Source of the DNA: a virus
Direction: 5' to 3' (one strand)
Virus record (IMG/VR): IMGVR_UViG_3300037451_000035
Span: 1 to 64,000 of that record
DNA: 64,000 nt
Each line of letters opens with the position of its first letter. Within the stretch, counting starts at the first letter, position 1. This document shows positions 7,812 through 16,175 of the stretch, piece by piece. Below the pieces are notes generated by a model. It did no database searches and was not told the DNA's origin. It saw nothing but the letters and a program-made list of their open reading frames with translations. Position numbers and translations under genes: made by a program.

Positions 7812-8571
7812 TCCGTTCAAGACCGACGGCGGCCGGAAGATGGAATCCGGCGTCGCGCCGCTGTCGCGATTTCTCCCCTATCCGCAAAACCCGCGCACGC
7901 ACCCGCCGGAAATGATCGCGTTTCTGGCCTATCTCTTGAAGCGCTACGGCCCCGACCAGCCGATTGTCGTCGACGAAAATTGGATCATCGTCAAAGGCCA
8001 TGGCCGCCGAGAAAGCGCGCTGCAGGCGGGCCTCGAAGAATTTCCCTATGTGCGCCGGCTCGATCTTTCGGAAGCCGAAAAGATCGCGATGCGCATCGAC
8101 GACAACCAGAGCGCCCTTCTGTCGGGCTGGAATATCCCGCTGGTGCACGGCGAGATCGGGCGGCTGAAGGGCTTCGGCTACGACATAAACCGCCTGGGCT
8201 TCGGCCAAGCCGAGCTTGTGCAATTCACCACCACGCCCGGGCCCGAGAATGGCGGCGCGCCGGCTGGAGGCGGCCTTGGCTCGCTCGCGGATCGCTTCGG
8301 CGTGGTGCCGTTCTCGGTGCTCAACGCGCGCGAGGGCTGGTGGCAAGATCGCAAACGGGCATGGCTGGCGCTCGGGATTCAAAGCGAGCTCGGGCGCGGC
8401 GAGAACTTGCTGAAATTCAGGGAGACGCTGCTGGAGCCCGACCCAGCGAAGCGCGGCGCCAAGGCGGATGCCAAGACATTCGGCACCGGCGCGGCGGCAA
8501 AGGGTAAAAATTGGCTCTATGGCAACGACAAGCCGCCGGGACCGAAGGCGCCGCTCGGGGGCGAGGTCTGA
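7789..8571 (+). CDS. ParB N-terminal-domain protein (part of a ParB-methylase system)
   Basis: About 260 residues from GTG 7789, behind GGAGAGATC; ATG 7762 is the alternative. The ParBc-like domain covers residues about 15-140: LSRFLPYPQNPRTHPP, IVVDENWIIVKGHGRRESAL (the GHGRR signature) and MRIDDNQSALLSGWN. The C-terminal part (FGVVPFSVLNAREGWWQDRKR, then LGIQSELGRGENLL) normally continues in the same polypeptide into a DNA methylase. Here a TGA at 8569 overlaps an ATG at 8571 and the methylase is separate. The ParB domain probably guides or couples the methylase to DNA. Confidence 0.85.
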   Translation: MAKQGIADPFKTDGGRKMESGVAPLSRFLPYPQNPRTHPPEMIAFLAYLLKRYGPDQPIVVDENWIIVKGHGRRESALQAGLEEFPYVRRLDLSEAEKIAMRIDDNQSALLSGWNIPLVHGEIGRLKGFGYDINRLGFGQAELVQFTTTPGPENGGAPAGGGLGSLADRFGVVPFSVLNAREGWWQDRKRAWLALGIQSELGRGENLLKFRETLLEPDPAKRGAKADAKTFGTGAAAKGKNWLYGNDKPPGPKAPLGGEV

Positions 8572-9855
8572 TGCCGAAGGCTCCGAAGAAAAAGCGCCAC
8601 CTTGGCCCGCGCAAGCCCGGCCGCACGTTCAATAACGACATCATGCGCGGGGAGAGCGCTGTGCCGGCCGACGGCCTCGGGCCCGGCCAGCGGCGGCGGA
8701 GCAATTCGGCAGACGCGGCGCCAGTTGCGGCGTTGACCTATGCGGGCAAGCAAAGGCGCCGACCCGATCTCGATCCGGTCACTCAAAAGATTCTGGGCGG
8801 CAAGCGCGGCATCGCGGTGCCCGGCGGGATGCGGGGCGGCAATTCCGGCAAGACGGGCCTACACCCGCGGCCGCAAAGCCAATGCCGAGCCGGCGGGCGG
8901 CGGAGGAGGCAAGTGGCGAGAAATGCAAGACAAGCTGAATAAAAGCCGCGCGCAGACCGCCTCGCTGGGTAATGGCCTCACGCTCGGAACGACGATTCAT
9001 CCCTACGTCGGCACCGACCCGCAAACCGACGCGAGCGCTACCGGCACGTCGATTTTCGATCCTGTGCTTGCTGAATTGGTCTATCGCTGGTTTTGCCCGC
9101 CCGGTGGCCTGGTGCTCGACCCGTTCGCCGGCGGCTCGGTGCGCGGCATTGTCGCGTCCCGGCTCGGCCGGCAATATCTCGGGATTGATCTCCGCCCCGA
9201 GCAAGTCGCGGCGAACGAAATGCAGGCCAAGTTGATCTGCAAAGCGCCGCTGCCGCAATGGATCTGCGGCGACGCGCTCGACGTCGTCGAGTTCATGGGC
9301 AAGCGCAAGGCGCATCTGATCTTCTCGTGCCCGCCGTATGCCGATCTTGAAGTCTATTCCGACGACGAGCGCGATCTATCGACGATGGACCATGCCGAGT
9401 TTCTGAAGGCATACTCGGCAATTATTGGCGATTGCGCCAAGTGTCTCGCCGACGATTCGTTCGCCTGCTTTGTGATCGGCGAGGCGCGCGGCCCCGATGG
9501 TAATTATTACGGGCTGGTGGCGCGCACCGTCGAGGCTTTCGAGGCGGCTGGATTGCCGCTCTACAACAACGCGATTCTCGTCACCGTCGCGGGCTCGCTG
9601 CCGATCCGGACCGCCAAGCAATTCACCGTCAGCCGCAAGCTGGGAACCACACACCAGCATTGCCTTGTCTTCCTGAAGGGCGACGCCGTCGAGGCGACGA
9701 AAGCCATCGGCGCGGTTGATTTCGGGGAAATCCTCGAAGGCGCTCCGCCGGCCTCGCCCGAGCAGGATTCCGGCACAGCACCAGCGCCGAAGCGATCGAC
9801 ACCGCCAGCGCCGCCCGGCTCCGCCAATCTGGCGGATTATGGGGACGTGCTGTGA
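8571..9855 (+). CDS. DNA methyltransferase with an apparent frameshift
   Basis: The gene opens at ATG 8571 (MPKAPKKKRHLGPRKPGRTF) and reads in one frame to GGNSGKT. Coding then continues in another frame as AYTRGRKANAEPAGGGGGKW and runs to 9855. Removing one G from GGG at 8855-8857 restores a single frame of about 427 codons. The methylase core has LDPFAGGSVRGIVAS (SAM motif), FSCPPYADLE (catalytic CPPY) and GTTHQHCLVFLKG near the end. The change may be mutation, programmed shift or base-calling error. A downstream ATG at 8740 could still give a 371-residue core protein. Confidence 0.75.
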
Positions 9856-10115
9856 AAAAGCCCGTTGTCGAAATGCACTCCGGCATCGCAGTTGTGCGCG
9901 ACGATCTATTTGAGGGCGGTACAAAAGCTCGTTTCCTCCCGGTCTTATTCGAAGGCGTCGACGAGGTCGTCTATGCCAGCCCGGCCGAGGGCGGCGCGCA
10001 ATTCGCCATTGCGACGATTGCCAAGAGTCTTGGCAAAAAGGCGACGATTTTCGTAGCCAAGCGCGCCCAGCCACACCCACGGGGAGGCGGGCGACTTTCT
10101 CGGCGCGCGCGTTGA
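9852..10115 (+). pseudogene. Truncated PLP-dependent enzyme-like gene
   Basis: The first about 77 residues (VVRDDLFEGGTKARFLPVL, then YASPAEGGAQFAIATIAKSL, then ATIFVAKRAQPHPR) match the N-terminus of fold-type II PLP enzymes (ACC deaminase/cysteine desulfhydrase-like) found beside ParB-methylase genes in phages. GGTKARF carries the expected PLP Lys. From about base 10082 the sequence becomes junk (GGGRLSRRAR) and meets a gene on the other strand. Most of the enzyme is missing, so it is a fragment. Confidence 0.6.
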
Positions 10116-10425
10116 TGCCGGCGACGTCGAGCATGTGCAGGAGATTGTCCAGATGGTAGGCGACTTTCTCGTCCTCTTCCATGCGGAAAAGCTTCTCGAC
10201 CACCGGCAGCATGGCGCGGTCGAGATAAACTTTCTCGCCTAACCGCTCGCTGATATAGGTCCGGACGTCCTTGTTGATATCCGAGCGCGATTCGGACGCT
10301 TCCATGCGCTTGTTCAAGATGTCTTTGACCTGCTTGGCGTTGACCGGCCGCAGGATCTCGCTCGACTTCACATTCTCGGTCTCGCCTTCGGCCTCAGTGT
10401 CTTGTCCGTTCGTTTTCGCCGGCAT
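10082..10425 (-). pseudogene. Truncated helical hypothetical gene (leftward)
   Basis: Reading leftward from ATG 10425 the product has about 115 natural-looking residues (QVKDILNKRMEASESRSDIN, later LDRAMLPVVEKLFRMEEDEK). After VARLPVG the frame runs on into the antisense of the methylase as low-quality sequence. The natural C-terminus was lost at the same point (about 10082) where the rightward PLP gene is cut, which indicates a rearrangement joint. Function unknown. Confidence 0.55.
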
Positions 10426-10636
10426 CGTTCTCTCCGTTGGGTTCGTCGCACAGTTCTTCCCAGAACGTAACGTCGCGCAGCAAGTCCTTCAGCAGTTGGC
10501 CCGCCGCCGGAGCGGCGCCGGCTTGGCCGGTCACCTTGCAGAAGCGCGCGAGGCGGCCGCGCGTGTGCCGGTCCATCGGGACCGGAACAAGCTCGATATC
10601 CTCGTCGTCTTCATCGGCATCCAAGACCGCCTGCAT
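10394..10636 (-). CDS. Small leftward hypothetical protein
   Basis: 80 residues from ATG 10636 (MQAVLDADEDDEDI); a TTG at 10705 would add 23 residues. An acidic N-terminus is followed by VPMDRHTRGRLARFCKV and GQLLKDLLRDVTFWEEL, a pattern compatible with a small DNA-binding or ribbon-helix-helix-like fold, not certain. It overlaps the next leftward gene start by 32 bases and lies downstream of a possible regulator. Confidence 0.55.
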   Translation of the reverse strand: MQAVLDADEDDEDIELVPVPMDRHTRGRLARFCKVTGQAGAAPAAGQLLKDLLRDVTFWEELCDEPNGENDAGENERTRH

Positions 10637-10701
10637 AATGGGCGGGGGTTTAGACGATTCGAGCGAATCGCAACAGCCCTGCGGGGCGAATTTCCCACAG
10701 G

Positions 10702-10995
10702 TCAATTATCGCTGGGGCGGCGGCTCATGTAGATCGTCGGGAGAAGCGGCCAGTCGGCATCCTTGGGCCAATCCGCACGAATTTTATCCAAAATGTCATC
10801 GAGGGTGTGCAGCGCGACCGACTGCCCTTCGGGCGGCGGGCCTTTTTTCAAGTTCTTGAAAAACGAGGATTTTCCATAGAACTGCCGGCTGCAGGTCGAA
10901 AGCGATTTGCCCGTCGCCTCCTGATAGACGGCGAGCACGGCAAATAAATTTCGGAGGATTTGACTGGCGAGCGATTCGGAGCGCGGGGCTGGCAT
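10702..10995 (-). CDS. Possible phage regulator with helix-turn-helix-like region
   Basis: 97 residues from ATG 10995. The segment YQEATGKSLSTCSRQFYGKS followed by FFKNLKKG fits a helix-turn-helix arrangement seen in small phage regulators. It is transcribed leftward, divergent from the rightward recombination operon at 11106. The ATG has no Shine-Dalgarno sequence and follows a possible -10 closely, so the mRNA may be leaderless. A repressor role is inferred from the divergent layout and is not proven. Confidence 0.55.
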   Translation of the reverse strand: MPAPRSESLASQILRNLFAVLAVYQEATGKSLSTCSRQFYGKSSFFKNLKKGPPPEGQSVALHTLDDILDKIRADWPKDADWPLLPTIYMSRRPSDN

Positions 10996-11105
10996 GGGGT
11001 GGGACAATAAGCCCGGCCATGGGTATCGCGCAAGCGGGCCTTGCCATCCGGGGAGATTAGCCTTAGTGTCGGCGTTGCGACCTAGGCGAAAGCGAGGTTT
11101 GAGCC
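10996..11105. promoter_or_regulatory. Divergent intergenic region with a possible leftward promoter
   Basis: Starts of opposite operons flank these 110 bases. On the - strand TTGCGC, 17 bases, TTATTG resembles a sigma70 -35/-10 pair placed just before ATG 10995. No clear consensus promoter is seen for the rightward operon. Operators for the putative regulator would be expected here, but no obvious repeated operator is recognised. Confidence 0.4.
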
Positions 11106-11267
11106 ATGACCAGAATCCAGCCCATCGAAGGTTTCCGCCGCGCGCCTCAGGCATCCTCGCCCGATGCGACGTTCTTCATCACCGCCGCGCTCGCGGGCGG
11201 CGCTGGCGTCTTGATCGCAGCGCTCGCGCCTTATATTGCTGCGGTCTTGCTGGTGCTGGCACCATGA
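11106..11267 (+). CDS. Small single-membrane-segment protein
   Basis: 53 residues. The hydrophilic start MTRIQPIEGFRRAPQ is followed by one or two short hydrophobic stretches (FFITAALAGGAGVLIAALAP, then YIAAVLLVLAP). It is the first gene of the rightward operon and its TGA overlaps the next ATG. A small inner-membrane protein of unknown role. Confidence 0.6.
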   Translation: MTRIQPIEGFRRAPQASSPDATFFITAALAGGAGVLIAALAPYIAAVLLVLAP

Positions 11268-11536
11268 GCGCGGCGGTCTGGAAATTCCCGATTCCGATTG
11301 CTGACGAGTTCGTGCTGCGGATGCCGCGCGAAGCCGAGCTTTTGTTCGTCGCGACTCAGAATGAGCAGGGCTGTCTTTGGGCGCGAGTCGTGACTGATGA
11401 TCGAGCCCGACTCGAAGATCGACGGTTCCGCCTTCGCGGGACCGGGCATTTGGTCGATCTCGATTGCAAGCATATTGGCTCGTTCATTTTGTCGGGCGGC
11501 GCGCTCGTCTTCCATCTATTCGAGGTCATCGAATGA
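11264..11536 (+). CDS. Phage protein of the DUF7352 type
   Basis: 90 residues starting at the ATGA overlap at 11264. The order WKFPIPIADEFVLRMPREAE, then ATQNEQGCLWARV, then RLRGTGHLVD matches the common small phage family DUF7352 (WKF ... MP.GA ... Q.G...LWA ... GTGH). Beta-rich, cytosolic, function unknown. It is coupled to the next gene by an ATGA overlap. Confidence 0.7.
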   Translation: MSAAVWKFPIPIADEFVLRMPREAELLFVATQNEQGCLWARVVTDDRARLEDRRFRLRGTGHLVDLDCKHIGSFILSGGALVFHLFEVIE

Positions 11537-11748
11537 CCGCCCGGCCGCCCCCGCCCTACGAGCCGCGCCGCGAGCGCGTCCTGATCCACGTCGTCGCGAA
11601 GCTGACGGGCATTGATTATTGCGATGACCCCGACATCAACGCCCGTGCCATCGTCGCCGCGAACGAGACCTACCACGAGCGCATCAATGATCTGGACTGG
11701 AGGGCCGCAATCCTGCGGCGGCTCGGATATGAGGGGCCGACGCTATGA
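11533..11748 (+). CDS. Small hypothetical protein
   Basis: 71 residues from ATG 11533, which overlaps the upstream stop. A Pro/Arg-rich start precedes a helical body (HVVAKLTGIDYCDDPDINAR, then YHERINDLDWRAAILRRLGY). No recognised domain. Translationally coupled on both sides. Confidence 0.6.
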   Translation: MTARPPPPYEPRRERVLIHVVAKLTGIDYCDDPDINARAIVAANETYHERINDLDWRAAILRRLGYEGPTL

Positions 11749-12041
11749 GCGAGCATACGCCGGGACCGTGGCGCATCGGTCGCCAATCCTATTTTGTGGC
11801 GGCTGGCGCGCGGGGGCGAACATCGATCGCGCACTGCATCTGGACCGGAAGCATTGCCTCCCAGGCGACAAATCCGAGCCTTGAACAAGCTGAGGCCAAC
11901 GCGCGCTTGATCGCTGCTGCGCCGGAATTGCTCGCGGCTTGCGAAGAGTTCGTCAGTAAGTATTCAGCGGACGCTTCGATCATGCTGAAGATGAAGGCCG
12001 CCATCGCCAAAGCCAAAGGAGAACCCGATGCCGCTTCCTGA
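11745..12041 (+). CDS. Phage 'TPGPW ... ANARLIAAAPELL' family protein
   Basis: 98 residues. The signature HTPGPWRIG at the N-terminus and QAEANARLIAAAPELLAACEE toward the C-terminus place it in a very widespread small phage/prophage family of unknown function. No membrane segment. It starts at an ATGA overlap and its end overlaps the next gene by 14 bases. Confidence 0.75.
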   Translation: MSEHTPGPWRIGRQSYFVAAGARGRTSIAHCIWTGSIASQATNPSLEQAEANARLIAAAPELLAACEEFVSKYSADASIMLKMKAAIAKAKGEPDAAS

Positions 12042-12483
12042 AGGATACCTGCCCCGCAAGGGCGACATTCTCGTTTTGCACGTCAAGACTCGTTTCGATG
12101 TGCGCGACGACGACCTTGAAGGACGGAAGCTTTACGTCAATGTCCATCCGGTCGGCGAATCCCGTTATCACCATTTTCGCGTCCACCTTGACGAGATCGA
12201 GCGCATTTGGTGCCGGCATTGGGAGACGGGCGCCAAGATTCAGTTGAAGCGCCGCGAGCCAGCCGAACGTCGGCCCGGCGAAGTGCTGGCGGTCGAAGGC
12301 GAGTTCGTTTGGGTGAAATTCTCCGACAGCGGCGAGCGCTTCATGACGCTGCACGCGAATCAGATTGAGCCCCGGGAAGAACCACCCGAGGCGCAACAGC
12401 CGGCGTTTGACGTCGCCGGAGCCGCGGTCGAAATGGCCGCAATCCCCGAGCCGGCCCGTACCAACGTCCGGAGCCGATTCTGA
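12028..12483 (+). CDS. Hypothetical protein with SH3/KOW-like beta region
   Basis: 151 residues. It starts MPLPEGYLPRKGDILVLHVK and has two beta-rich halves (DLEGRKLYVNVHPVGE; GEVLAVEGEFVWVKFSDSG ... MTLHANQIEP), reminiscent of small barrel domains that recognise nucleic acid, though no family is certain. The acidic/Ala-rich C-terminus is probably disordered. Second in a run of genes leading to the recombination module. Confidence 0.6.
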   Translation: MPLPEGYLPRKGDILVLHVKTRFDVRDDDLEGRKLYVNVHPVGESRYHHFRVHLDEIERIWCRHWETGAKIQLKRREPAERRPGEVLAVEGEFVWVKFSDSGERFMTLHANQIEPREEPPEAQQPAFDVAGAAVEMAAIPEPARTNVRSRF

Positions 12484-12501
12484 CCCTGAAGGACGAATCC
12501 G

Positions 12502-13434
12502 ATGGCACAGACTGAAACCTTGGCCCCGATAGGCCATAACAAGCCCCCGACACTCGCCCAGCAGATCGCCGAGGAAGAAGGCGATTTTGCTCAATTGACG
12601 ACCGAATATCTCGAGGCCGAATACGCCAAGCAAAAGAAGATCACGGTCGAATTGCTGGCCGAGGCGACCGCGCTGATGCGCGACGAGGCCGGCAAGATCA
12701 AGGCCATCGACGGCCCGGAAATGAAGTCGAAGGTCGTCTCTCTGATTCGCCGGATGCGCGATCATTGGAAGGCGCTCGATGCTTTCCACACCAAGGAAAA
12801 GCAGCCGTACAAGCGCGGCGGCGAGGCGGGCGATCAATTCTTCTTCGGCGACATGGACAAGCTGGGCAAGCGCACGAAGACGAGTAATCCCGGCGCCGCC
12901 GATATCCTCGGGCAAATCCTGACCGATCACGACAACAAACTGTTGGCTGAGGAACAAGAACGCCGGCGCGTCCAGGCCGAAGAGGACGAGCGCGTTGCCC
13001 GCGAAGCGCAAGCCGAGCGTGACCGACTCCAGCGCGAAGCCGACGAAGCCGCCGAGGCCGCGGCGCGCGCGCGCAATCCCGAGCGCAAGGAGGAAAAGCA
13101 AGAGGTCGCCCAGGAGGCGATGCAAGCCGCTAGCACGGCCGCGGTTACTGCCGCTGTCACCACCGCGCGCGCCGAGGAATCCTATGTCTCCACCCTCGCC
13201 AAGCCTGCCGATATCGTGCGCACGCGCCATGACGACGGCTCTATGTCCACCATGGCCCAAGAGTCCTACGCCGAGATCGTCGATCGCAACAAACTTCCGA
13301 TGGCTATTCTCTGGCCGCACATTCCGCTCGACGGCTTGCAAAAGGCGGTGATGGCTTATGCCAAGCTGAATAATTACAATGTCACGCTCGAAGGCGCGGC
13401 AATCGGGCGGCGGAATAAATCGAGAGTGAAATGA
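12502..13434 (+). CDS. Coiled-coil phage protein upstream of the recombination module
   Basis: 310 residues behind GAAGGACGAATCC. PIGHNKPPTLAQQIAEE opens the protein; a long helical middle (EEQERRRVQAEEDERVAREA and onward, residues about 150-215) is a clear coiled coil; the C-terminal AYAKLNNYNVTLEGAAIGRR is conserved in phage homologues near ERF/exonuclease genes. It is probably a scaffold or partner for the annealing/exonuclease pair. The TGA overlaps the HIRAN gene start (ATGA). Confidence 0.7.
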   Translation: MAQTETLAPIGHNKPPTLAQQIAEEEGDFAQLTTEYLEAEYAKQKKITVELLAEATALMRDEAGKIKAIDGPEMKSKVVSLIRRMRDHWKALDAFHTKEKQPYKRGGEAGDQFFFGDMDKLGKRTKTSNPGAADILGQILTDHDNKLLAEEQERRRVQAEEDERVAREAQAERDRLQREADEAAEAAARARNPERKEEKQEVAQEAMQAASTAAVTAAVTTARAEESYVSTLAKPADIVRTRHDDGSMSTMAQESYAEIVDRNKLPMAILWPHIPLDGLQKAVMAYAKLNNYNVTLEGAAIGRRNKSRVK

Positions 13435-13735
13435 AAACGCTCGTCGCCCTCGTCGGCACTAAATTCCGCGGCCGGGAAGCAATGGACATGCTGGCGGCGC
13501 TTCCGCAAGGCGAGCCCCTGACACTGATCCGCGAACCGACGAATCAATTCGATCCGCGCTGTGTCCAAGTATGGGCGCGCGGTGTGCACATCGGCTTCAT
13601 TAAGAAAAAGAGCAGAACAAGGCGATCTCGGCGAAGATGGATCGGGCGCGCCTCGATTCGTCTGAGGCCGTGTCCTTTCCGGCGAAGCTGGCAATTGACG
13701 GCGGCAAGCAGCCGATGGTGGAGATCGACGAATGA
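13431..13735 (+). CDS. HIRAN-domain protein, interrupted by a one-base frameshift
   Basis: The frame starting at 13431 encodes VALVGTKFRGREAMDMLAAL, REPTNQFDPRCVQVW and VHIGFIKK, the classic HIRAN order (GxxFR, E..N..D..AV.V, .GY/F...). After the A5 run at 13605-13609 natural coding moves to the -1 frame (EQNKAISAKMDRARLDSSEA ... VEIDE), ending at TGA 13735. That stop overlaps the next start, which supports it as the true end. HIRAN domains bind DNA 3' ends or stalled forks. Read as given, the unshifted frame ends in an Arg/Trp-rich tail. Confidence 0.7.
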
Positions 13736-13899
13736 TGAAGGATAGAAGCGACGTTTTCGGCGCGTTCCTTGCAATCGGACTGATCTCGGCGGGCATCGCG
13801 GCGACCTTTGGAGGATTTTGTCTTTGCTATATCGGAGGCGCTTTGCTTCTGGCCATTCTAACCGACCCACCCTCAAAATGGAGAAGGACTGATGGTTAA
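13732..13899 (+). CDS. Small membrane protein
   Basis: 55 residues (ATGATG at 13732-13737). Two hydrophobic stretches, FGAFLAIGLISAGIAATFGG and FCLCYIGGALLLAILT, separated by no loop of note, then a basic tail (KWRRTDG). It is too short for the usual gene callers. It sits between HIRAN and ERF genes with overlaps at both ends. Function unknown. Confidence 0.6.
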   Translation: MMKDRSDVFGAFLAIGLISAGIAATFGGFCLCYIGGALLLAILTDPPSKWRRTDG

Positions 13900-14881
13900 G
13901 ACCACGACCAAACAAAAGACCGCGGCTGACGGCGAACTTCTTTTCAACGCCCAGCCGCAGACAGCCGAGCAAGCCGCGAGCGGGAAAGCCGTCGCGGTGC
14001 GCACGCCCTCGGTTCGTAAGAAATTCCTCGAAAAGGCCGCCGAGCCCGAAAGCCGCGTGGTCCCCATGACCGGCCTCGCCGAAATCCTCGGCGTCTTCGA
14101 GCGGCTGGCGGTGAACAAGGATGTCAATCCCGATTCGCTCGACAAGCTGCTCGCCGTGCAAGAGCGCCTTATCGACCGCAATGCGAAGCTGGCCTTCGAT
14201 CAGGCATTCGTCGCCATGACGGCCGAACTTCCTTTGATCCCGAAGCTGGGCCGGATTATCTTTCAAGAAAAAACGACGAGCGGAAGGCGCGACGGCGATA
14301 TCGCTCAGAACACGCCGTATCCGAAATGGGAGACGACCGGCGAACTGATAAAGCCGGTTTTGCAAAAGCACGGCTTCGGATTGAGCCATAGAATGAGTTC
14401 GATCATCGAGAACGGCGAGCGGCGCCTTCGCGTCACCGCCCGGCTGATTCATGTTGGCGGCTATACCGACGAGGGTTGCTATTTCGATTTGTTAGCCGAC
14501 ACGACCGGGAGCAAAAATAATGCCCAGGCCTGGGCGTCTTCCTCGACTTACGCAAAGCGCCATACCGCGTTCGCCGTCCTTGGCCTTCTCACCGAAGATG
14601 ACGACGATGATGCAAAAGGCTCCGGCCGCCCCGTCGTCATGGGCGACCCGCTGACCGAGGAAGAACTGGAAAAGATCAAGGAGTTCGGCTCCGCCGCGCT
14701 GTGCAGCGAGCCGGCGCTGGTCTCGCACCTGAATAAGACGCGGCCGAAAGGCCACCCCGAGATCAAAAAGCTCGCCGATCTTCCGCGCTCCCGGTACGAC
14801 GAAGCCGTGCAGGCGATCTCCAGCTACGACGCCAATCGGCGTGCGCGTGAAGCGGATGCCAGCAAGGCCACCCAGAAATGA
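13892..14881 (+). CDS. ERF-family single-strand annealing protein
   Basis: 329 residues. The ERF core spans about residues 95-225: RNAKLAFDQAFVAMTAELPL, then YPKWETTGELIKPVLQKHGF, GLSHRMSS and NNAQAWASSSTYAKRHTAFA, ending in the acidic GLLTEDDDDDA that marks the family. The extended N-terminus (about 55 residues) is probably flexible. It anneals complementary single strands and works with the adjacent YqaJ exonuclease, as Red beta does with Exo. Overlaps at both ends indicate coupling. Confidence 0.9.
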   Translation: MVKTTTKQKTAADGELLFNAQPQTAEQAASGKAVAVRTPSVRKKFLEKAAEPESRVVPMTGLAEILGVFERLAVNKDVNPDSLDKLLAVQERLIDRNAKLAFDQAFVAMTAELPLIPKLGRIIFQEKTTSGRRDGDIAQNTPYPKWETTGELIKPVLQKHGFGLSHRMSSIIENGERRLRVTARLIHVGGYTDEGCYFDLLADTTGSKNNAQAWASSSTYAKRHTAFAVLGLLTEDDDDDAKGSGRPVVMGDPLTEEELEKIKEFGSAALCSEPALVSHLNKTRPKGHPEIKKLADLPRSRYDEAVQAISSYDANRRAREADASKATQK

Positions 14882-15570
14882 GCCGCGCCGTCGCCAAGCC
14901 AAAGCCGCTCGAAGATATCGTCGAGGTCTTCAGCGCCGAGGATTATCCGCAGGGTTCCGAGGCATGGTTCGGCCTTCGGCTCGGCATGGCGACGGCATCC
15001 AATTTCCGCACCATCATGGCGGCCGGCGAGGACGGCGACGAAGCCAAGACTCGCCGGCGGCTGCTCTATCGGCTGGCCGGCGAGCATTTCAGCAAGAAGC
15101 CGGCGAACACCTATGAGAACGAGGCCATGCGCCGCGGCCGCGCTATGGAAGCGGCGGCGTTGGAGGATTACGCTTTCACGCGCGGCGTCGAGGTCGAGCG
15201 CGTCGGTTTTGTTCGCCGCACGATCAAGCGGACGCCCTTTGCCGATCTCGTCGTCGGATGCAGCCCCGACGGGCTGGTCGGCAAGAGCAAGGTCGTCCAG
15301 ATCAAAACCATGGAGCCCGAACTGATCGTCCAGATGGTCGATCATTCCCGCTTTCCCGCCGAGCATCGCGCGCAATGTCAAGGCGAACTTTGGGTGACGG
15401 GGCGCGAAAGCTGCGATCTGAAAATCTTTTACGCCGGAATGCCGCTCGGCCGCACGTTCACGCTGCAACGCGACGAGTCCTATATCGCGACGATTCGGAA
15501 AGAGGTCGAGAAATTCGATTACGAACTTCGGATGCTGATCGACAGCATTAAAGCGAAGGGGATGCAATGA
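14878..15570 (+). CDS. YqaJ/lambda-exonuclease-family recombinase nuclease
   Basis: 230 residues. PQGSEAWFGLRLGMATASNF (residues about 24-43) is the YqaJ N-terminal signature. The PD-(D/E)xK active site is visible as GCSPDGLVG followed by VVQIKTMEP, with AQCQGELWVTG downstream. It is expected to resect duplex ends 5' to 3' and load the ERF annealer. The ATG overlaps the ERF stop, and its own stop overlaps the next gene. Confidence 0.92.
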   Translation: MSRAVAKPKPLEDIVEVFSAEDYPQGSEAWFGLRLGMATASNFRTIMAAGEDGDEAKTRRRLLYRLAGEHFSKKPANTYENEAMRRGRAMEAAALEDYAFTRGVEVERVGFVRRTIKRTPFADLVVGCSPDGLVGKSKVVQIKTMEPELIVQMVDHSRFPAEHRAQCQGELWVTGRESCDLKIFYAGMPLGRTFTLQRDESYIATIRKEVEKFDYELRMLIDSIKAKGMQ

Positions 15571-16175
15571 AGCACCGCATCCTCCCGATCGTTTGTGTTT
15601 GGCGCACGGTCGACGTGCACGACTCCGAAAGCGGCGAGGTTCGCCAGCGGCGCGCCATGGTACCGCTGGAGCGCTACGACAATCTTTCCGCTCGGCAATA
15701 CCATGAAGGCGAGGAATATCCGCTCGTCCCGCTGGAGCCGCGGTCGCGCGCGAGCCACAACGCGTATTTCGCCGAGCTCAACGAGGCGTTCGACAATCTC
15801 CCCGAAGGCAAGCGGCTTGTGGCAATCGCCGAAGAACTCGGCATCACGACTATTCCGCCCGGCGGCTTTATGAACTCCGAGCACTTCCGCGCCTGGGCGC
15901 TCTGTCAAACCGGCTGGTGCGAGACCATGGAGTTTGACTTCGACGAAAAGGCCGACGCCCGAATGGTTGCCAGCAAATTTCGCAAAAAGGACGCCTACGC
16001 GCAGATCCTCGTGCGCGGCTCTCATGTGACGATCAAGGAAGCAGTATCGCAATCGGCGGCCGCCATGTCGAAAGAGCCCTTCGAGAAATCCAAGCATGAC
16101 GTGTTGGACCTTTTGACGTCGATGGTCGGCGTCTCTCGCGGCGAATTGAAGAAGCAAGCAGGAAGAAGCGCATGA
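15567..16175 (+). CDS. Recombination-module accessory protein, DUF1367-like
   Basis: 202 residues. RSRASHNAYFAELNEAFDNL, NSEHFRAWALCQTGWC and PFEKSKHDVLDLL follow the pattern of phage proteins that accompany exonuclease/annealing genes (DUF1367/NinX-type neighbourhood). No catalytic motif is seen. It is coupled to YqaJ and to the winged-helix gene by 4-base overlaps. A role in recombination is inferred from position. Confidence 0.6.
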   Translation: MKHRILPIVCVWRTVDVHDSESGEVRQRRAMVPLERYDNLSARQYHEGEEYPLVPLEPRSRASHNAYFAELNEAFDNLPEGKRLVAIAEELGITTIPPGGFMNSEHFRAWALCQTGWCETMEFDFDEKADARMVASKFRKKDAYAQILVRGSHVTIKEAVSQSAAAMSKEPFEKSKHDVLDLLTSMVGVSRGELKKQAGRSA

